Part shown: positions 9,701 to 17,395 of the stretch, piece after piece
Layout: every line of letters starts with the position of its first letter
How positions within the stretch are numbered: position 1 is the stretch's first letter
Assembly: GCA_003660235.1 (NCBI GenBank)
Contig: QGON01000040.1
Coordinates: 1-33,229 of the forward strand
Direction: 5' to 3'
Source: a bacterium endosymbiont of Escarpia laminata
GTDB lineage: Bacteria; Pseudomonadota; Gammaproteobacteria; Chromatiales; Chromatiaceae
DNA length: 33,229 nt
The notes under the pieces: generated by a model
Seen by the model: the letters and a program-made list of their open reading frames with translations, nothing else
Databases searched by the model: none
Told to the model about the DNA's origin: nothing
Made by a program: the position numbers and the translations under genes

Positions 9701-10401
9701 TCACCAAGCCCATCAATCCCCACGCCATGTTCAGCGAACTTGCCGAATGGATTGCTCAGAGCAAAAAACCGCAGCAATCCGATCAGGGACAAGAACAGAC
9801 AGAGAGTGAACCACTGCCGGAACTGCCAGGCATAGATACAGCGGATGCCCTTGATCGTATTGGTGGCAATCAGAGCGCCTACCGAAGAATACTCAGGAAC
9901 TACCGCGACATGAACATCGACCTGGTGGATCGCATCGCAGCGGATATCCGCAGTGAGGAGTTAACCGAAGCCGCACATACGGCTCACTCCCTCAAAGGCA
10001 GCAGCGGCAACATCGGCGCAAAACAGGTCCATCAAAATGCCGCCTCGGTGGAACAACACTGCCGCAACGATCGACCTGCCCAGGCGCTGGAAGCGTTGGA
10101 AAAGCTGCACATCAGTCTACAGCAAGTAATCGACGGACTGACTCAACTGGATGAACCCACAGACGAGTCGACTCCCATTGAGAACAACGCCGATATTGAT
10201 CCCGATGAACTACAGAACTTACTGCGACAACTTGAAGGGTATCTGGATACCGACTTGAGGCAGGCAGGGGCCTTGCTGAAAGAGGTCCAACAAAAAGTGA
10301 ACGGTACAGAATTCAGTCACTCTTTGACCGAGATAAAGCAGGCATTGAATGATTTTGATATCGATGCCGCCAAAGCAATTATAGGACGCATCAGGCTGTA
10401 G
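6718..10401 (+). CDS. Membrane hybrid histidine kinase (Cache-HAMP-PAS-HisKA-HATPase-REC-REC-HPt)
   Basis: A 1227-residue sensor kinase starting at GTG, coupled to the PstS-like gene. Order by eye: membrane segment (about 18-40), extracytoplasmic Cache-type sensor (about 45-295), second membrane segment (about 297-318), HAMP (to about 370), PAS (about 378-505), HisKA with phospho-acceptor H522 in ATMSHEIRTPMNG, HATPase with N-box around N638-N639 and GGTGLGLA, receiver 1 (probable D808), receiver 2 (D944 in VLMDIQMP), HPt (H1090 in AHSLKGSS) and a C-terminal helical tail. It is built for a multistep phosphorelay without its own DNA-binding output. The PAS region carries an Asp-Gly repeat from a hexanucleotide microsatellite. 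Its C-terminal part is nearly duplicated in the kinase at 11068. Confidence 0.93.
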   Translation: MSRKIVKASAFRFNSLRSRLALLLTLVILAVGLLMAAISYQHLAVHIDEAHPNVMKLHAESVAGKIKLFLRETGNIVRQIATNPAVEKYFTSDNVVALERYLTQFSESYPVIAYINSTGQEEIKIVGGQSIIDDMVDVATTPAFKRAAFAPNKYVVGESHHGELPETPLLDVAYRYVNFFDEVVGTIRASIPLTKIRKIVHETPLGKGGFFIVTDAYGKIVYSPWKEDLTTQLHAHRDIGLALAEQLQQGNSVSGFYELFGGDYFVVGNSLAEYGWQVFATMPQDSYLTPLHELRDQLLLTTSAIMLLGFLLALYLSKETAKPLVKFTQLISGIGGLTDLSARVDHPGKDDELGQLAKAFNEMLTRLQATHVEIENHRRFIDRIMDSMDEGVIVLNRRGQIELVNRAAQGLTGMTEEKLLGGVMRGLFAESACFATRSNDSQSLLGSREDNIKTLDGRQIPVIVSGSLMDGDGDGDGDEIKGIVLVLQDISERKRAEKHQLARQQAEEANKAKSNFLATMSHEIRTPMNGVLGMLHLLEKTQLSDTQRRYITTASHSSELLLSVINDILDFSKLESKKLELESLAFNPIVLIEQTATMLAKSAHQKGLELICSIAPEVPCAIKGDPTRLRQILTNLANNAIKFTEAGQVALYASYTDERIYFGVVDTGIGLNEEQQKSVFEAFTQADNTHTRKYGGTGLGLAISHALVKSMGGSLELTSAPKIGSDFHFDLPAVEPDEESCRLVPPESLSSKRILLADDQVSTRNVIERMLKTWDLQEIGQASTGSDAVTQVRTAAADNKPYDIVLLDVAMPGIAGSELVQAICSKAGSHKLRIVELRTLNQSEEPVPGVDAWINKPISQSDLFGTLLELYGESIAAHGSNHAKDAQEWWFGGSKLLLAEDNPVNQEVATEILTSAGFSVDIRENGAEAVAAVQENSYDAVLMDIQMPVMDGLTAARKIRELGDDYADLPILAMTAHALTGDKEKSLEAGMNGHITKPINPHAMFSELAEWIAQSKKPQQSDQGQEQTESEPLPELPGIDTADALDRIGGNQSAYRRILRNYRDMNIDLVDRIAADIRSEELTEAAHTAHSLKGSSGNIGAKQVHQNAASVEQHCRNDRPAQALEALEKLHISLQQVIDGLTQLDEPTDESTPIENNADIDPDELQNLLRQLEGYLDTDLRQAGALLKEVQQKVNGTEFSHSLTEIKQALNDFDIDAAKAIIGRIRL
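8125..8151 (+). repeat. In-frame hexanucleotide microsatellite (GACGGC)4
   Basis: Four perfect GACGGC units plus a GAC half unit encode alternating Asp-Gly within a predicted loop of the PAS domain of the membrane hybrid kinase. Slippage here would change loop length by Asp-Gly pairs without breaking the frame. Confidence 0.9.
9764..9910 (+). repeat. 147-bp identity island shared by the two hybrid kinases, copy 1
   Basis: This stretch, covering the receiver 2 to HPt linker and the first HPt helices, is base-for-base identical to 13061-13207, while the flanks differ at many positions. A second island, 10172-10259, is identical to 13469-13556 (88 bp). The patchwork suggests gene conversion or a recent partial duplication. 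Confidence 0.9.
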
Positions 10402-10463
10402 GCGCCTACATCTAAGGATCAATTACAAACTATTTTCTAATATCGTTATCAGGAATGGAAATC

Positions 10464-11075
10464 ATGGACTTACACAAGACTGCAGTAATTTTAATCGGCT
10501 ACCAGAACGACTATTTTGCTGAGGACGGCATCCTGCAAGGAGTAATCGAAGAACCCGGACGGGCCTCTACCGTTCTGGCAAACACCATCGCCCTGATCGA
10601 ACGGCTTCGACCAACGCCGGTTCACCTGATATCGACACCTATCGTTTTCACGCCCGACTACTCTGAACTGGTCGAACCGATGGGTATCCTCAAGGTGATT
10701 AAGGATGTCGAAGCATTCAAACAGGGTACCAAAGGGGCCGAAAACATCCCGGAATTTCTGGAGTTCGGAGAGCGAATTCTTGAGGTCCCGGGCAAAAGGG
10801 GACTCAATGCCTTTTCGAACACACAGTTGAACGACATACTCCAGGAAAAAGAGGTCACCGATGTCGTGCTGGCGGGTGCGGTCACATCGATATGCATAGA
10901 TTCTACGGGCCGGGCCGCTTTCGAGAACGGGTATACGATTCACATCCTCAGCGATTGCACGGCTGGGCGCACCTCCGTCGAGCAGTCGTTCTACTGTGAG
11001 ACGATCTTTCCGCTCTATGCTGAAGTGATCGATAGCACAACTTTGCTTGCACGCGGCGGAGTCATCGATGGCTGA
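10464..11075 (+). CDS. Isochorismatase-like cysteine hydrolase homologue lacking the catalytic Asp
   Basis: A 203-residue protein of the isochorismatase/nicotinamidase fold. The ATG at 10464 is preferred because AGGA sits 10 bp upstream; another ATG at 10455 adds three residues. The family triad is Asp-Lys-Cys. The nucleophile Cys (C144 in VTSICIDST) and Lys (K111 in VPGKRGLNAF) are present, but the Asp of the usual VIDMQNDF motif reads Gly (G12 in LIGYQNDYF). It may be a ligand-binding pseudoenzyme or use another acid. It lies between two hybrid kinases, 62 bp after one, and its stop overlaps the start of the next by 8 bp, which ties it to the signalling operon. Its substrate is not predictable. 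Confidence 0.85.
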   Translation: MDLHKTAVILIGYQNDYFAEDGILQGVIEEPGRASTVLANTIALIERLRPTPVHLISTPIVFTPDYSELVEPMGILKVIKDVEAFKQGTKGAENIPEFLEFGERILEVPGKRGLNAFSNTQLNDILQEKEVTDVVLAGAVTSICIDSTGRAAFENGYTIHILSDCTAGRTSVEQSFYCETIFPLYAEVIDSTTLLARGGVIDG

Positions 11076-13704
11076 CGTGCATGATCGGCGACCGGATCCA
11101 TCCGAGCTGGAGTTACAGGTCCGGTACCATCTCATGGAAGAGCTTTCGCGCTCTGAGAGCCGGTACCGGACGCTGATCGAACACCTGCACGAGATTGTTT
11201 TCCAAGCCGACGACCAATTCTGCTTCACGTTTCTCAACCACGCCTGGAGCACAGTGACGGGCGGCGCTGTGACTGAAGCCACTGGCCTGCCAATCGTCAA
11301 CTTTATTGCCGAATCGAGTCGGGAAACCTGGAAGGCATTTCTCAAGGAGCACCGGAAAGGCACACTGAAGGGCAACATTCCGGAGTTGTGTCTGCGCCAC
11401 GCCGATGGTGGACATCGTTGGGTGACGTATTACATCGAAAGAGATAATTTGGAAAGCGACTGGATAGGCTCGATGCACGACATCAGCGAGCGCAAGCAGG
11501 CTGAAAAACTACAGCTTGCCAAAGAGCAAGCGGAGGACTCCAATCGGGCGAAATCGAATTTTCTTGCCACCATGAGCCATGAGATCCGAACTCCCATGAA
11601 TGGGGTGTTGGGGATGTTGCATCTGCTTGAGAAGACAGCTCTGGACGAGAAACAGCAACGCTACGTGAATACGGCAGCCAGCTCCAGTGAATTGCTACTC
11701 AGCATTATCAACGACATCCTGGATTTCTCGAAACTGGAATCCCAGAAGCTGGAACTGGAATCAATCGCCTTTAACCCTATTTCCCTGATAGAGGAAACGG
11801 CTGTGCTGTTGGCCAAAAGCGCCCACCAAAAAGGCTTGGAACTGATCTGCTCAATAGCCCCTGAGGTTCCGTGTCTGATTAAAGGGGATCCCACGCGTTT
11901 ACGACAAGTCCTGACCAATCTTGCCAATAACGCCATAAAATTCACCGAAGACGGCTATGTGACTCTTTACTCCTCCTATCTGGATGACCGGCTTTACTTC
12001 GGTGTTGTTGATACCGGTATTGGCCTGACGGATGAACAGCAGCAAAAGATATTTGCGGCATTCAGCCAGGCAGACGATTCTCATACTCGCAAATATGGTG
12101 GCACTGGCCTGGGGCTTGCAATCAGTCAGCGCCTGGTGGAGGCAATGGATGGCTCTCTTGAGGTAGCCAGTGCGCCGGGAATCGGCTCGAATTTCTACTT
12201 TGATCTCCCGGTCGAGTGGCTATCTGAAGAATCCTGTCGCTTGACGCCCCCGGAATCGCTGTCCAGCAAACGCATTTTGATTGCAGATGATCATGTAGCT
12301 GCACAGGCTGCGATTGAGCGCATGCTCAAAAGCTGGGGTATAGCGAAGATCGGGCTGGCAAATGATAGTAATGATTCACTGGCTCAACTCCAGGCTGCAG
12401 CAGCCAGCCACCAGGACTATGACATTATCTTGCTGGATATGGATTTACCCGGCATGGCGGGAACCGAGTTGGTGCAGGCCATCCACTTCCAAGCCGGGCT
12501 GTATGAACTGCGTATCGTAGCATTGTGTACCCTGGATCAAAGCGAGGAGCCGATGCAGGGTGTGGATGCCTGGATAAACAAACCGATCAGCCAGTCGGAT
12601 CTGTTTGACACACTGCTGGATCTCTACGGAGAATCAGTAGCCACTCGTGACTCAGACAATGCCAACAACACCCAGGAGTGGTGGTTTGGTGGTCGCAAGC
12701 TCTTGTTGGTGGAGGATAACCCCGTAAACCAGGATGTGGCGAGAGAGATACTGGCCAGTGCTGGTTTCACTATTGATATCCGGGAAAACGGTGCGGAGGC
12801 CGTCGCCGCCGTGCAAGAGGGTTCCTACGATGCGGTACTGATGGATATTCAGATGCCGATCATGGATGGTCTCACCGCAGCCCGGAAAATCCGCGAGCTC
12901 GGCAGTGATTACGCGGATCTTCCAATCCTTGCCATGACCGCGCACGCACTGGCTGGCGATCGTGAGAAAAGCCTGCAAGCGGGAATGAATGGGCACATCA
13001 CCAAACCCATCGTTCCCAACGATATGTTCAGTGAAATTGCTGCATGGATCACACAGAGCGAAAAACCGCAGCAATCCGATCAGGGACAAGAACAGACAGA
13101 GAGTGAACCACTGCCGGAACTGCCAGGCATAGATACAGCGGATGCCCTTGATCGTATTGGTGGCAATCAGAGCGCCTACCGAAGAATACTCAGGAACTAC
13201 CGCGACAGAAACCTGGACGTGGTAGAGCGTATCACCGCGAATATCCACAACCAGGAACTGGCCAAAGCCGCGCACACGGCTCACTCCCTCAAAGGCAGCA
13301 GCGGTAACATCGGCGCCAATCAAGTCCATCAATATGCCGCCTCGGTGGAACAACACTGCCGCAACGATCAGCCTGCCCAGGCGCTGGAAGCGCTGGAATA
13401 TCTACGCACCAGTCTGCAGCAGGTGATCGACGGCTTGGCTCAACTGGATGAGCCCGCAGACGAGTCGGCTCCCATTGAGAACAACGCCGATATTGATCCC
13501 GATGAACTACAGAACTTACTGCGACAACTTGAAGGGTATCTGGATACCGACTTGAGACAGGCAGGGGTCTTGCTGAAAGAGATCCAGCAAAAAGCGAAAG
13601 GCACAGAATTCAGCCACTCTTTGAGCGAGATAGAACAAGCATTGAATGAATTTGACATCGATACTTCTAAAACCATTATTGGACGCATTTGGAAAAAGGC
13701 GTAA
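11068..13704 (+). CDS. Soluble hybrid histidine kinase (PAS-HisKA-HATPase-REC-REC-HPt)
   Basis: An 878-residue kinase with no membrane segment. The ATG at 11068 is chosen because GGAG lies 7 bp upstream; an in-frame TTG at 11047 would extend it by seven residues. Order: PAS with PAC-like end (about 25-150, ending IGSMHDISERKQAE), HisKA with H171, HATPase (NLANNAIKF, DTGIGL, GGTGLGLA), receiver 1 (probable D457 in ILLDMDLPG), receiver 2 (D593 in VLMDIQMP), HPt (H739 in AHSLKGSS) and the same helical tail as its neighbour. From HisKA onward it closely resembles the 6718 kinase, including two stretches of perfect DNA identity, so one arose from the other by tandem duplication with a different sensory front. 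Its start overlaps the isochorismatase-like gene by 8 bp. Confidence 0.93.
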   Translation: MADVHDRRPDPSELELQVRYHLMEELSRSESRYRTLIEHLHEIVFQADDQFCFTFLNHAWSTVTGGAVTEATGLPIVNFIAESSRETWKAFLKEHRKGTLKGNIPELCLRHADGGHRWVTYYIERDNLESDWIGSMHDISERKQAEKLQLAKEQAEDSNRAKSNFLATMSHEIRTPMNGVLGMLHLLEKTALDEKQQRYVNTAASSSELLLSIINDILDFSKLESQKLELESIAFNPISLIEETAVLLAKSAHQKGLELICSIAPEVPCLIKGDPTRLRQVLTNLANNAIKFTEDGYVTLYSSYLDDRLYFGVVDTGIGLTDEQQQKIFAAFSQADDSHTRKYGGTGLGLAISQRLVEAMDGSLEVASAPGIGSNFYFDLPVEWLSEESCRLTPPESLSSKRILIADDHVAAQAAIERMLKSWGIAKIGLANDSNDSLAQLQAAAASHQDYDIILLDMDLPGMAGTELVQAIHFQAGLYELRIVALCTLDQSEEPMQGVDAWINKPISQSDLFDTLLDLYGESVATRDSDNANNTQEWWFGGRKLLLVEDNPVNQDVAREILASAGFTIDIRENGAEAVAAVQEGSYDAVLMDIQMPIMDGLTAARKIRELGSDYADLPILAMTAHALAGDREKSLQAGMNGHITKPIVPNDMFSEIAAWITQSEKPQQSDQGQEQTESEPLPELPGIDTADALDRIGGNQSAYRRILRNYRDRNLDVVERITANIHNQELAKAAHTAHSLKGSSGNIGANQVHQYAASVEQHCRNDQPAQALEALEYLRTSLQQVIDGLAQLDEPADESAPIENNADIDPDELQNLLRQLEGYLDTDLRQAGVLLKEIQQKAKGTEFSHSLSEIEQALNEFDIDTSKTIIGRIWKKA
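13061..13207 (+). repeat. 147-bp identity island shared by the two hybrid kinases, copy 2
   Basis: Identical to 9764-9910. The bases just outside the block differ (A against G on the left, T against G on the right), which defines the edges. The companion 88-bp block is 13469-13556, matching 10172-10259. Confidence 0.9.
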
Positions 13705-13719
13705 AGGGAAGAGACGGCA

Positions 13720-14829
13720 ATGAACACAGAAAAGAAACGCATCCTTATCGTGGACGATTCGGCAGATGACATCCACTTCGTAATGGAAAGCTTCTCAAAT
13801 GATTATGCGGTGTTGGCCGCCACCAGTGGCGAAAAGGCGTTGCAGATAGCGGACAGAGAGCCTCACCCCGACGTCATCTTGATGGATGTGGAGATGCCGG
13901 GTATGAATGGATATGAGACCTGCCGGCGTTTGAAGGAAGCCGAGTCCACACAGGATATAGACGTGATTTTCGTATCATCCCACGATACAACAGAAGAAAA
14001 ACTTGCCGGTTACGATGCGGGCGGCAGCGACTACCTTATCAAACCAGTTCAGCCGGAAATGTTGCTACAGAAGGTCAAGCTGGCCATTAATAACAGGGCT
14101 GAGCGTGAGGCATCAGCGGAGGAAACCACCTCGGCCATACAGACGGCAATGACTGCTCTCTCTAACATCGGCGAACAGGGTGTGATCATTGATTTTATGC
14201 GGCGTAGTTTTTTGGTTGACAACAGTAAAACCCTGGCAAGACTGATCGTGGAAGCCACCGCCAGTTATGGACTGGAAAGCAGTGTGCAGATCAACAACTC
14301 CGGGAAGCCCGTCTATGCAAGCAGCAGTAAGTCTATACCACCGCTGGAACAGGAACTCCTGTCAAGACTCACGAAAGAGACACGGATCCTGGAAAGCGGC
14401 AGCAGACTGATCTTTAATTTTGGCGCTGTCTCGCAACTTATTAAAAATATGCCGAATGATGATGAGCGGCACGGCAGGCTGCGTGATCATCTGGCCATTC
14501 TGCTGGAAAGCGCTGAGGCTCGTGCCAAAACATTGGCCATTCAGACAGAACTTGCCAGTGTTGTGGCTGACTCCAATCAAACACTACTGGAAATTGAGGA
14601 TCTACAGAAAACACAGCAACAGTCAGGCATGCAGATCATGGATGATGTACTGCGGAATATTGAAACAGCATTTTTCACTTACGGACTGACCGAAGATCAG
14701 GAAAAAAAGATCACAGATATCGTGCAGCTTGGCGTGGATAAATCGCTGACGAACTTAGAGCAAGGTCTCAAACTCAATCAGCAATTTCATGCAATCATCG
14801 ATCGTCTGGCACAATTTTCATCCATGTAA
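13720..14829 (+). CDS. Response regulator with unrecognised C-terminal domain
   Basis: A 369-residue protein starting 15 bp after the soluble kinase. Residues 1-125 are a standard receiver: acidic pair in ILIVDDSADD, phospho-acceptor D56 in VILMDVEMPG and Lys in YLIKPVQPEM. Residues about 140-369 contain no helix-turn-helix, GGDEF, EAL or HD-GYP motif that I can see. They appear mixed alpha/beta at first (NSGKPVYASSSK, SRLIFNFGAV), then a long helical stretch from about residue 250 that may form a coiled coil. It is the natural phosphate acceptor of the two HPt-bearing kinases. Output is probably by protein contact rather than DNA binding, but that is inference. Confidence 0.85.
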   Translation: MNTEKKRILIVDDSADDIHFVMESFSNDYAVLAATSGEKALQIADREPHPDVILMDVEMPGMNGYETCRRLKEAESTQDIDVIFVSSHDTTEEKLAGYDAGGSDYLIKPVQPEMLLQKVKLAINNRAEREASAEETTSAIQTAMTALSNIGEQGVIIDFMRRSFLVDNSKTLARLIVEATASYGLESSVQINNSGKPVYASSSKSIPPLEQELLSRLTKETRILESGSRLIFNFGAVSQLIKNMPNDDERHGRLRDHLAILLESAEARAKTLAIQTELASVVADSNQTLLEIEDLQKTQQQSGMQIMDDVLRNIETAFFTYGLTEDQEKKITDIVQLGVDKSLTNLEQGLKLNQQFHAIIDRLAQFSSM

Positions 14830-14856
14830 CCAGTGAATACGAGTGGACTGCGTCCA

Positions 14857-14892
14857 TCTCTCCCTCCCCATCAGGCGGATAGAGGGGAGAGA
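14857..14892. terminator. Hairpin between convergent genes
   Basis: TCTCTCCCTC (14857-14866) pairs with GAGGGGAGAGA (14882-14892) with one bulged G and a 15-base loop. It lies between the stop of the response regulator gene and the stop of the convergent transporter gene, where a bidirectional terminator is expected. No clear T-run follows on either strand. Confidence 0.5.
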
Positions 14893-14897
14893 CAAGA

Positions 14898-16217
14898 TCA
14901 AGCGCTAATCCGCCGTACCGTACTGGGCGTAGCACTCGCCTGCGCCTTGATGGTTACATCCTCCTTCTGACGCTTGGTGGGAATCTTAACCGTGGAGATG
15001 ATAACTGCGGCGATGAGACTCAAGACGCCGGTGATGATGAAAGCAAGCAGATAGTTGTTCATGTCTCCCAGGTAACCGCCGAGCATGGGACCGACGGTAC
15101 CACCCAAGCCATAGGCAAGAAACACATAGCCGTAGTTCTGGCCAAAGAACTTATGTCCGAAGGTGTCTGTGGTGATGGCGGGAAACAGCGCGAAGTTGCC
15201 GCCAAAATTAAAACCAATGAGCGCGGCGAACAGGTAGAGCGAGTATTCGAACCCAGCCACATAGGGAAATACGATAACGAACACCCCCTGACTGGCCGCC
15301 ATAATGATCAGCGAGGTCCTACGCCCCCGATGATCGCAGTTGACCGCATGGCCGATGATGTCACTGATCTTGCCCCAGCCGATGCGCCCAAGCGCATTGA
15401 AGATGGCGAACACCACCATCGCAGTACCGGCGGTCGCGTCGGCCAGCGTTTCAGCCATACCGGACGCTGTGAGGGCCTGACTCGGAAACTGCTTCATCAG
15501 ACCGATACACATCAGACCTGCGGTGGCACCGATGGCAAAGGTGGAGAAGATCGACCAGTAGTGAGTGGTTCTGATCATCTCCTCACTGCGGAAATCAAAC
15601 TTACTGCCTTTCTGATCCGGCTTCGGCGGTACGAACTCTGGAGGAAAACTCATCCACAGGCTGCCGATCAGTACCAATACCATGAATAACCCACCGTAGA
15701 TCATGAAGGTGGTACCTATACCATAGTCAGCAATCAGACCGCCCCAGGTACCCGCCAGCTTTACCCAGATCATGGCTCCCAGCCCAAAACCGGCTACTGC
15801 AACGCCGGTGATTAGGCCCTTCTTGTCCGGGAACCATTGCATACCGACCGCAATGGGCACCACATAACCGAGCCCGATGCCCGCACCGCCCAGGAGTCCG
15901 ACGCCGATCAGGGTCGGCCAGAAACTCTCTCCGCCCATAACACCGGCAAGCAGATAACCGGCACCCAGCATGATGCCGCCGGCAGCCGTCAGCTTGCGGG
16001 GACCGAATACGTAGAGCTTACGCCCCGCATAGACCATCACCAGCGCAAAGGCCACCAGCCCTACTGTGAACGGCCACTGGGTATCGGATGTCGACCAACC
16101 TGAAACCTGCAACGGTTTCGCAAATACTGACCAGGCATAGATCGCGCCGAGAGAAAGCTGTATTAACAGCGCTCCAAATATCACCCACATTCCGTGATTA
16201 CTTTTACTGCTCGACAT
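14898..16217 (-). CDS. MFS transporter, oxalate/formate antiporter (OFA) family
   Basis: A 439-residue membrane protein with about twelve hydrophobic segments and a central cytoplasmic loop near residues 195-215. The N-terminus (HGMWVIFGALLIQLSLGAIYAWSVFAKPL) is typical of the OFA branch of the major facilitator superfamily, as is the following W-x-x-S-D-T-Q-W-PF stretch. The family moves small carboxylates such as oxalate/formate; many members have unknown substrates, so transport of a small organic acid is an inference. It is monocistronic, convergent with the signalling operon, and ends with a short charged tail. Confidence 0.9.
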   Translation of the reverse strand: MSSSKSNHGMWVIFGALLIQLSLGAIYAWSVFAKPLQVSGWSTSDTQWPFTVGLVAFALVMVYAGRKLYVFGPRKLTAAGGIMLGAGYLLAGVMGGESFWPTLIGVGLLGGAGIGLGYVVPIAVGMQWFPDKKGLITGVAVAGFGLGAMIWVKLAGTWGGLIADYGIGTTFMIYGGLFMVLVLIGSLWMSFPPEFVPPKPDQKGSKFDFRSEEMIRTTHYWSIFSTFAIGATAGLMCIGLMKQFPSQALTASGMAETLADATAGTAMVVFAIFNALGRIGWGKISDIIGHAVNCDHRGRRTSLIIMAASQGVFVIVFPYVAGFEYSLYLFAALIGFNFGGNFALFPAITTDTFGHKFFGQNYGYVFLAYGLGGTVGPMLGGYLGDMNNYLLAFIITGVLSLIAAVIISTVKIPTKRQKEDVTIKAQASATPSTVRRISA

Positions 16218-16335
16218 CGTCTTTTGTTACCTTGATGAAAGCAGCGGATACTACTGGATCTATATAACGGTTCTGTGACAAAAACTTGAGTTGAGAAACA
16301 GAAGGTGATTAGTTACAAAGCTCAGCAGATCGGTA

Positions 16336-16396
16336 GGAGCGGCGCCCTCGCCGCGATCCAGGCTTGAACCGTGGCATCGCGGCGGGGCGCCGCTCC
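16336..16396. repeat. REP-like palindromic element
   Basis: The left arm (16336-16357) begins GGAGCGGCGCC and the right arm (16376-16396) ends GGCGCCGCTCC; the arms are complementary over about 21 bases with one extra base. The same core occurs once more, as a single half, at 23831-23850. This resembles the dispersed REP elements of gammaproteobacterial chromosomes. Confidence 0.75.
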
Positions 16397-16500
16397 AGTA
16401 GGGAAGCTGTCTTTGCTTTCCCTGTTCACCAGCGGGTGAGTCAATTTGTGAACCCCGCTGAGCTTTGTATCCAATCACCATTGGATTTGGCCATTTCAGC

Positions 16501-16506
16501 TATAAT
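16501..16506 (+). promoter_or_regulatory. -10 box upstream of the PEP-CTERM gene
   Basis: A perfect TATAAT lies 40 bp before the ATG of the PEP-CTERM protein. No good -35 hexamer sits at 16-18 bp; TTGGAT at 16481 is 14 bp away. The CCAAT/ATTGG palindrome at 16471-16484 overlaps the -35 region and could be an activator or repressor site. Confidence 0.45.
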
Positions 16507-16545
16507 TAGCACAGTAAGCTGATTGAATGCAGGGGGAATGGACAG

Positions 16546-17157
16546 ATGAAGCTTTCAATGAATATCCGACTGTTTTTGGCTACCCTGATTCTGCTGGTAC
16601 CAACGCTGGGCCATGCAGCCATAATCAGCTTCGACGGATTTACGCCTGGCTCTACCTTCGGTATGGGAACAGTGCTTTCAGAGGCCGGATTCGACTTCAC
16701 TCAGGTTGTGGGCGGCATCAGCGGCAGTCCACGGTTTGTTGATGTGGGCGGTGGAAATATTGGCATTGAGGATTCGATCGATGATGTGTATGGACAATGG
16801 ATCGGATTCAGCCGGGACGACGGCGGTGATTTCACTTTCGATTCAGTCACCGGCCTGAACCGGATCACCGGTCTGACTCCAGTTGAGGGCATCTGGGTCA
16901 ACGGGTATCTGGGTGGCGCTCTGGTGGCCCAGGACAAATTTTTACCAACCACTGACACCCCCACCTTGTTTGCCGCCAGCAACCTGCTGGGCCTGATTCT
17001 GGATGAGGTGAAGATTGCCCACAGCTATTATGTGCCTTTCAACGAGGATGTGGTTCTGACAGCAGTGCACTTGACCCAGATACCAGAGCCCGTAACCTGG
17101 CTGATCTTTACCGTCGGGCTGCTGGGATTGGCTCGAAGTAAAGAAAAACGGCTGTAA
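16546..17157 (+). CDS. PEP-CTERM sorting domain protein
   Basis: A 203-residue exported protein. It has a signal peptide (about residues 1-25, ending GHAA), a Gly/Asp-rich beta-type body of about 150 residues without a known enzymatic motif, and a C-terminal sorting signal: PEP motif in QIPEPVTW, a hydrophobic helix (LIFTVGLLGLA) and a basic end (RSKEKRL). PEP-CTERM proteins are processed by an exosortase and are often linked to exopolysaccharide or biofilm matrix; no exosortase lies in this window. AGGGGG is 9 bp before the start. Immediately downstream, on the opposite strand, lies the tail of a second PEP-CTERM gene. Confidence 0.92.
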   Translation: MKLSMNIRLFLATLILLVPTLGHAAIISFDGFTPGSTFGMGTVLSEAGFDFTQVVGGISGSPRFVDVGGGNIGIEDSIDDVYGQWIGFSRDDGGDFTFDSVTGLNRITGLTPVEGIWVNGYLGGALVAQDKFLPTTDTPTLFAASNLLGLILDEVKIAHSYYVPFNEDVVLTAVHLTQIPEPVTWLIFTVGLLGLARSKEKRL

Positions 17158-17158
17158 A

Positions 17159-17322
17159 TTATGCCGTTTTGAAACGCTTGCAGCCAATGCCAGCCAGGCC
17201 AATACACATTGAAAGAGCGAAGATACTGGGTTCTGGAATGCTGTGCGGCCCTTGGCTGAGCTGGAACCCGGTGACGCTTCAGTTTTATTTTTGACGATTT
17301 TTCCAAAAAAAACGTCCCCTTT
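17159..17322 (-). pseudogene. Remnant C-terminus of a second PEP-CTERM gene
   Basis: On the minus strand the frame ending at TAA 17159-17161 reads a Ser/Gly-rich linker, then IPEPSIFALS, a hydrophobic stretch and a basic end (CKRFKTA): a complete PEP-CTERM sorting signal. The frame is open only back to a stop at 17323-17325 and has no plausible start codon, so it appears to be a truncated leftover. It lies tail-to-tail with the intact PEP-CTERM gene, one base after its stop, and its other side borders the rpoH leader. Confidence 0.7.
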
Positions 17323-17395
17323 TCACGCACCTGGAACTTGTCACCTTACTTTCAGCAACGGAACCATCCCCCTAAACTCCGGTCATATTCTAGAG

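Larger units (their letters stand above)
16218..16545. other. 328-bp gene-free region with REP-like hairpin
   Basis: No gene is supported here. It holds the promoter region of the OFA transporter on the minus strand, the REP-like inverted repeat at 16336-16396, a small palindrome CCAAT-N4-ATTGG (16471-16484) and a consensus-like -10 TATAAT (16501-16506) ahead of the PEP-CTERM gene. Confidence 0.7.
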
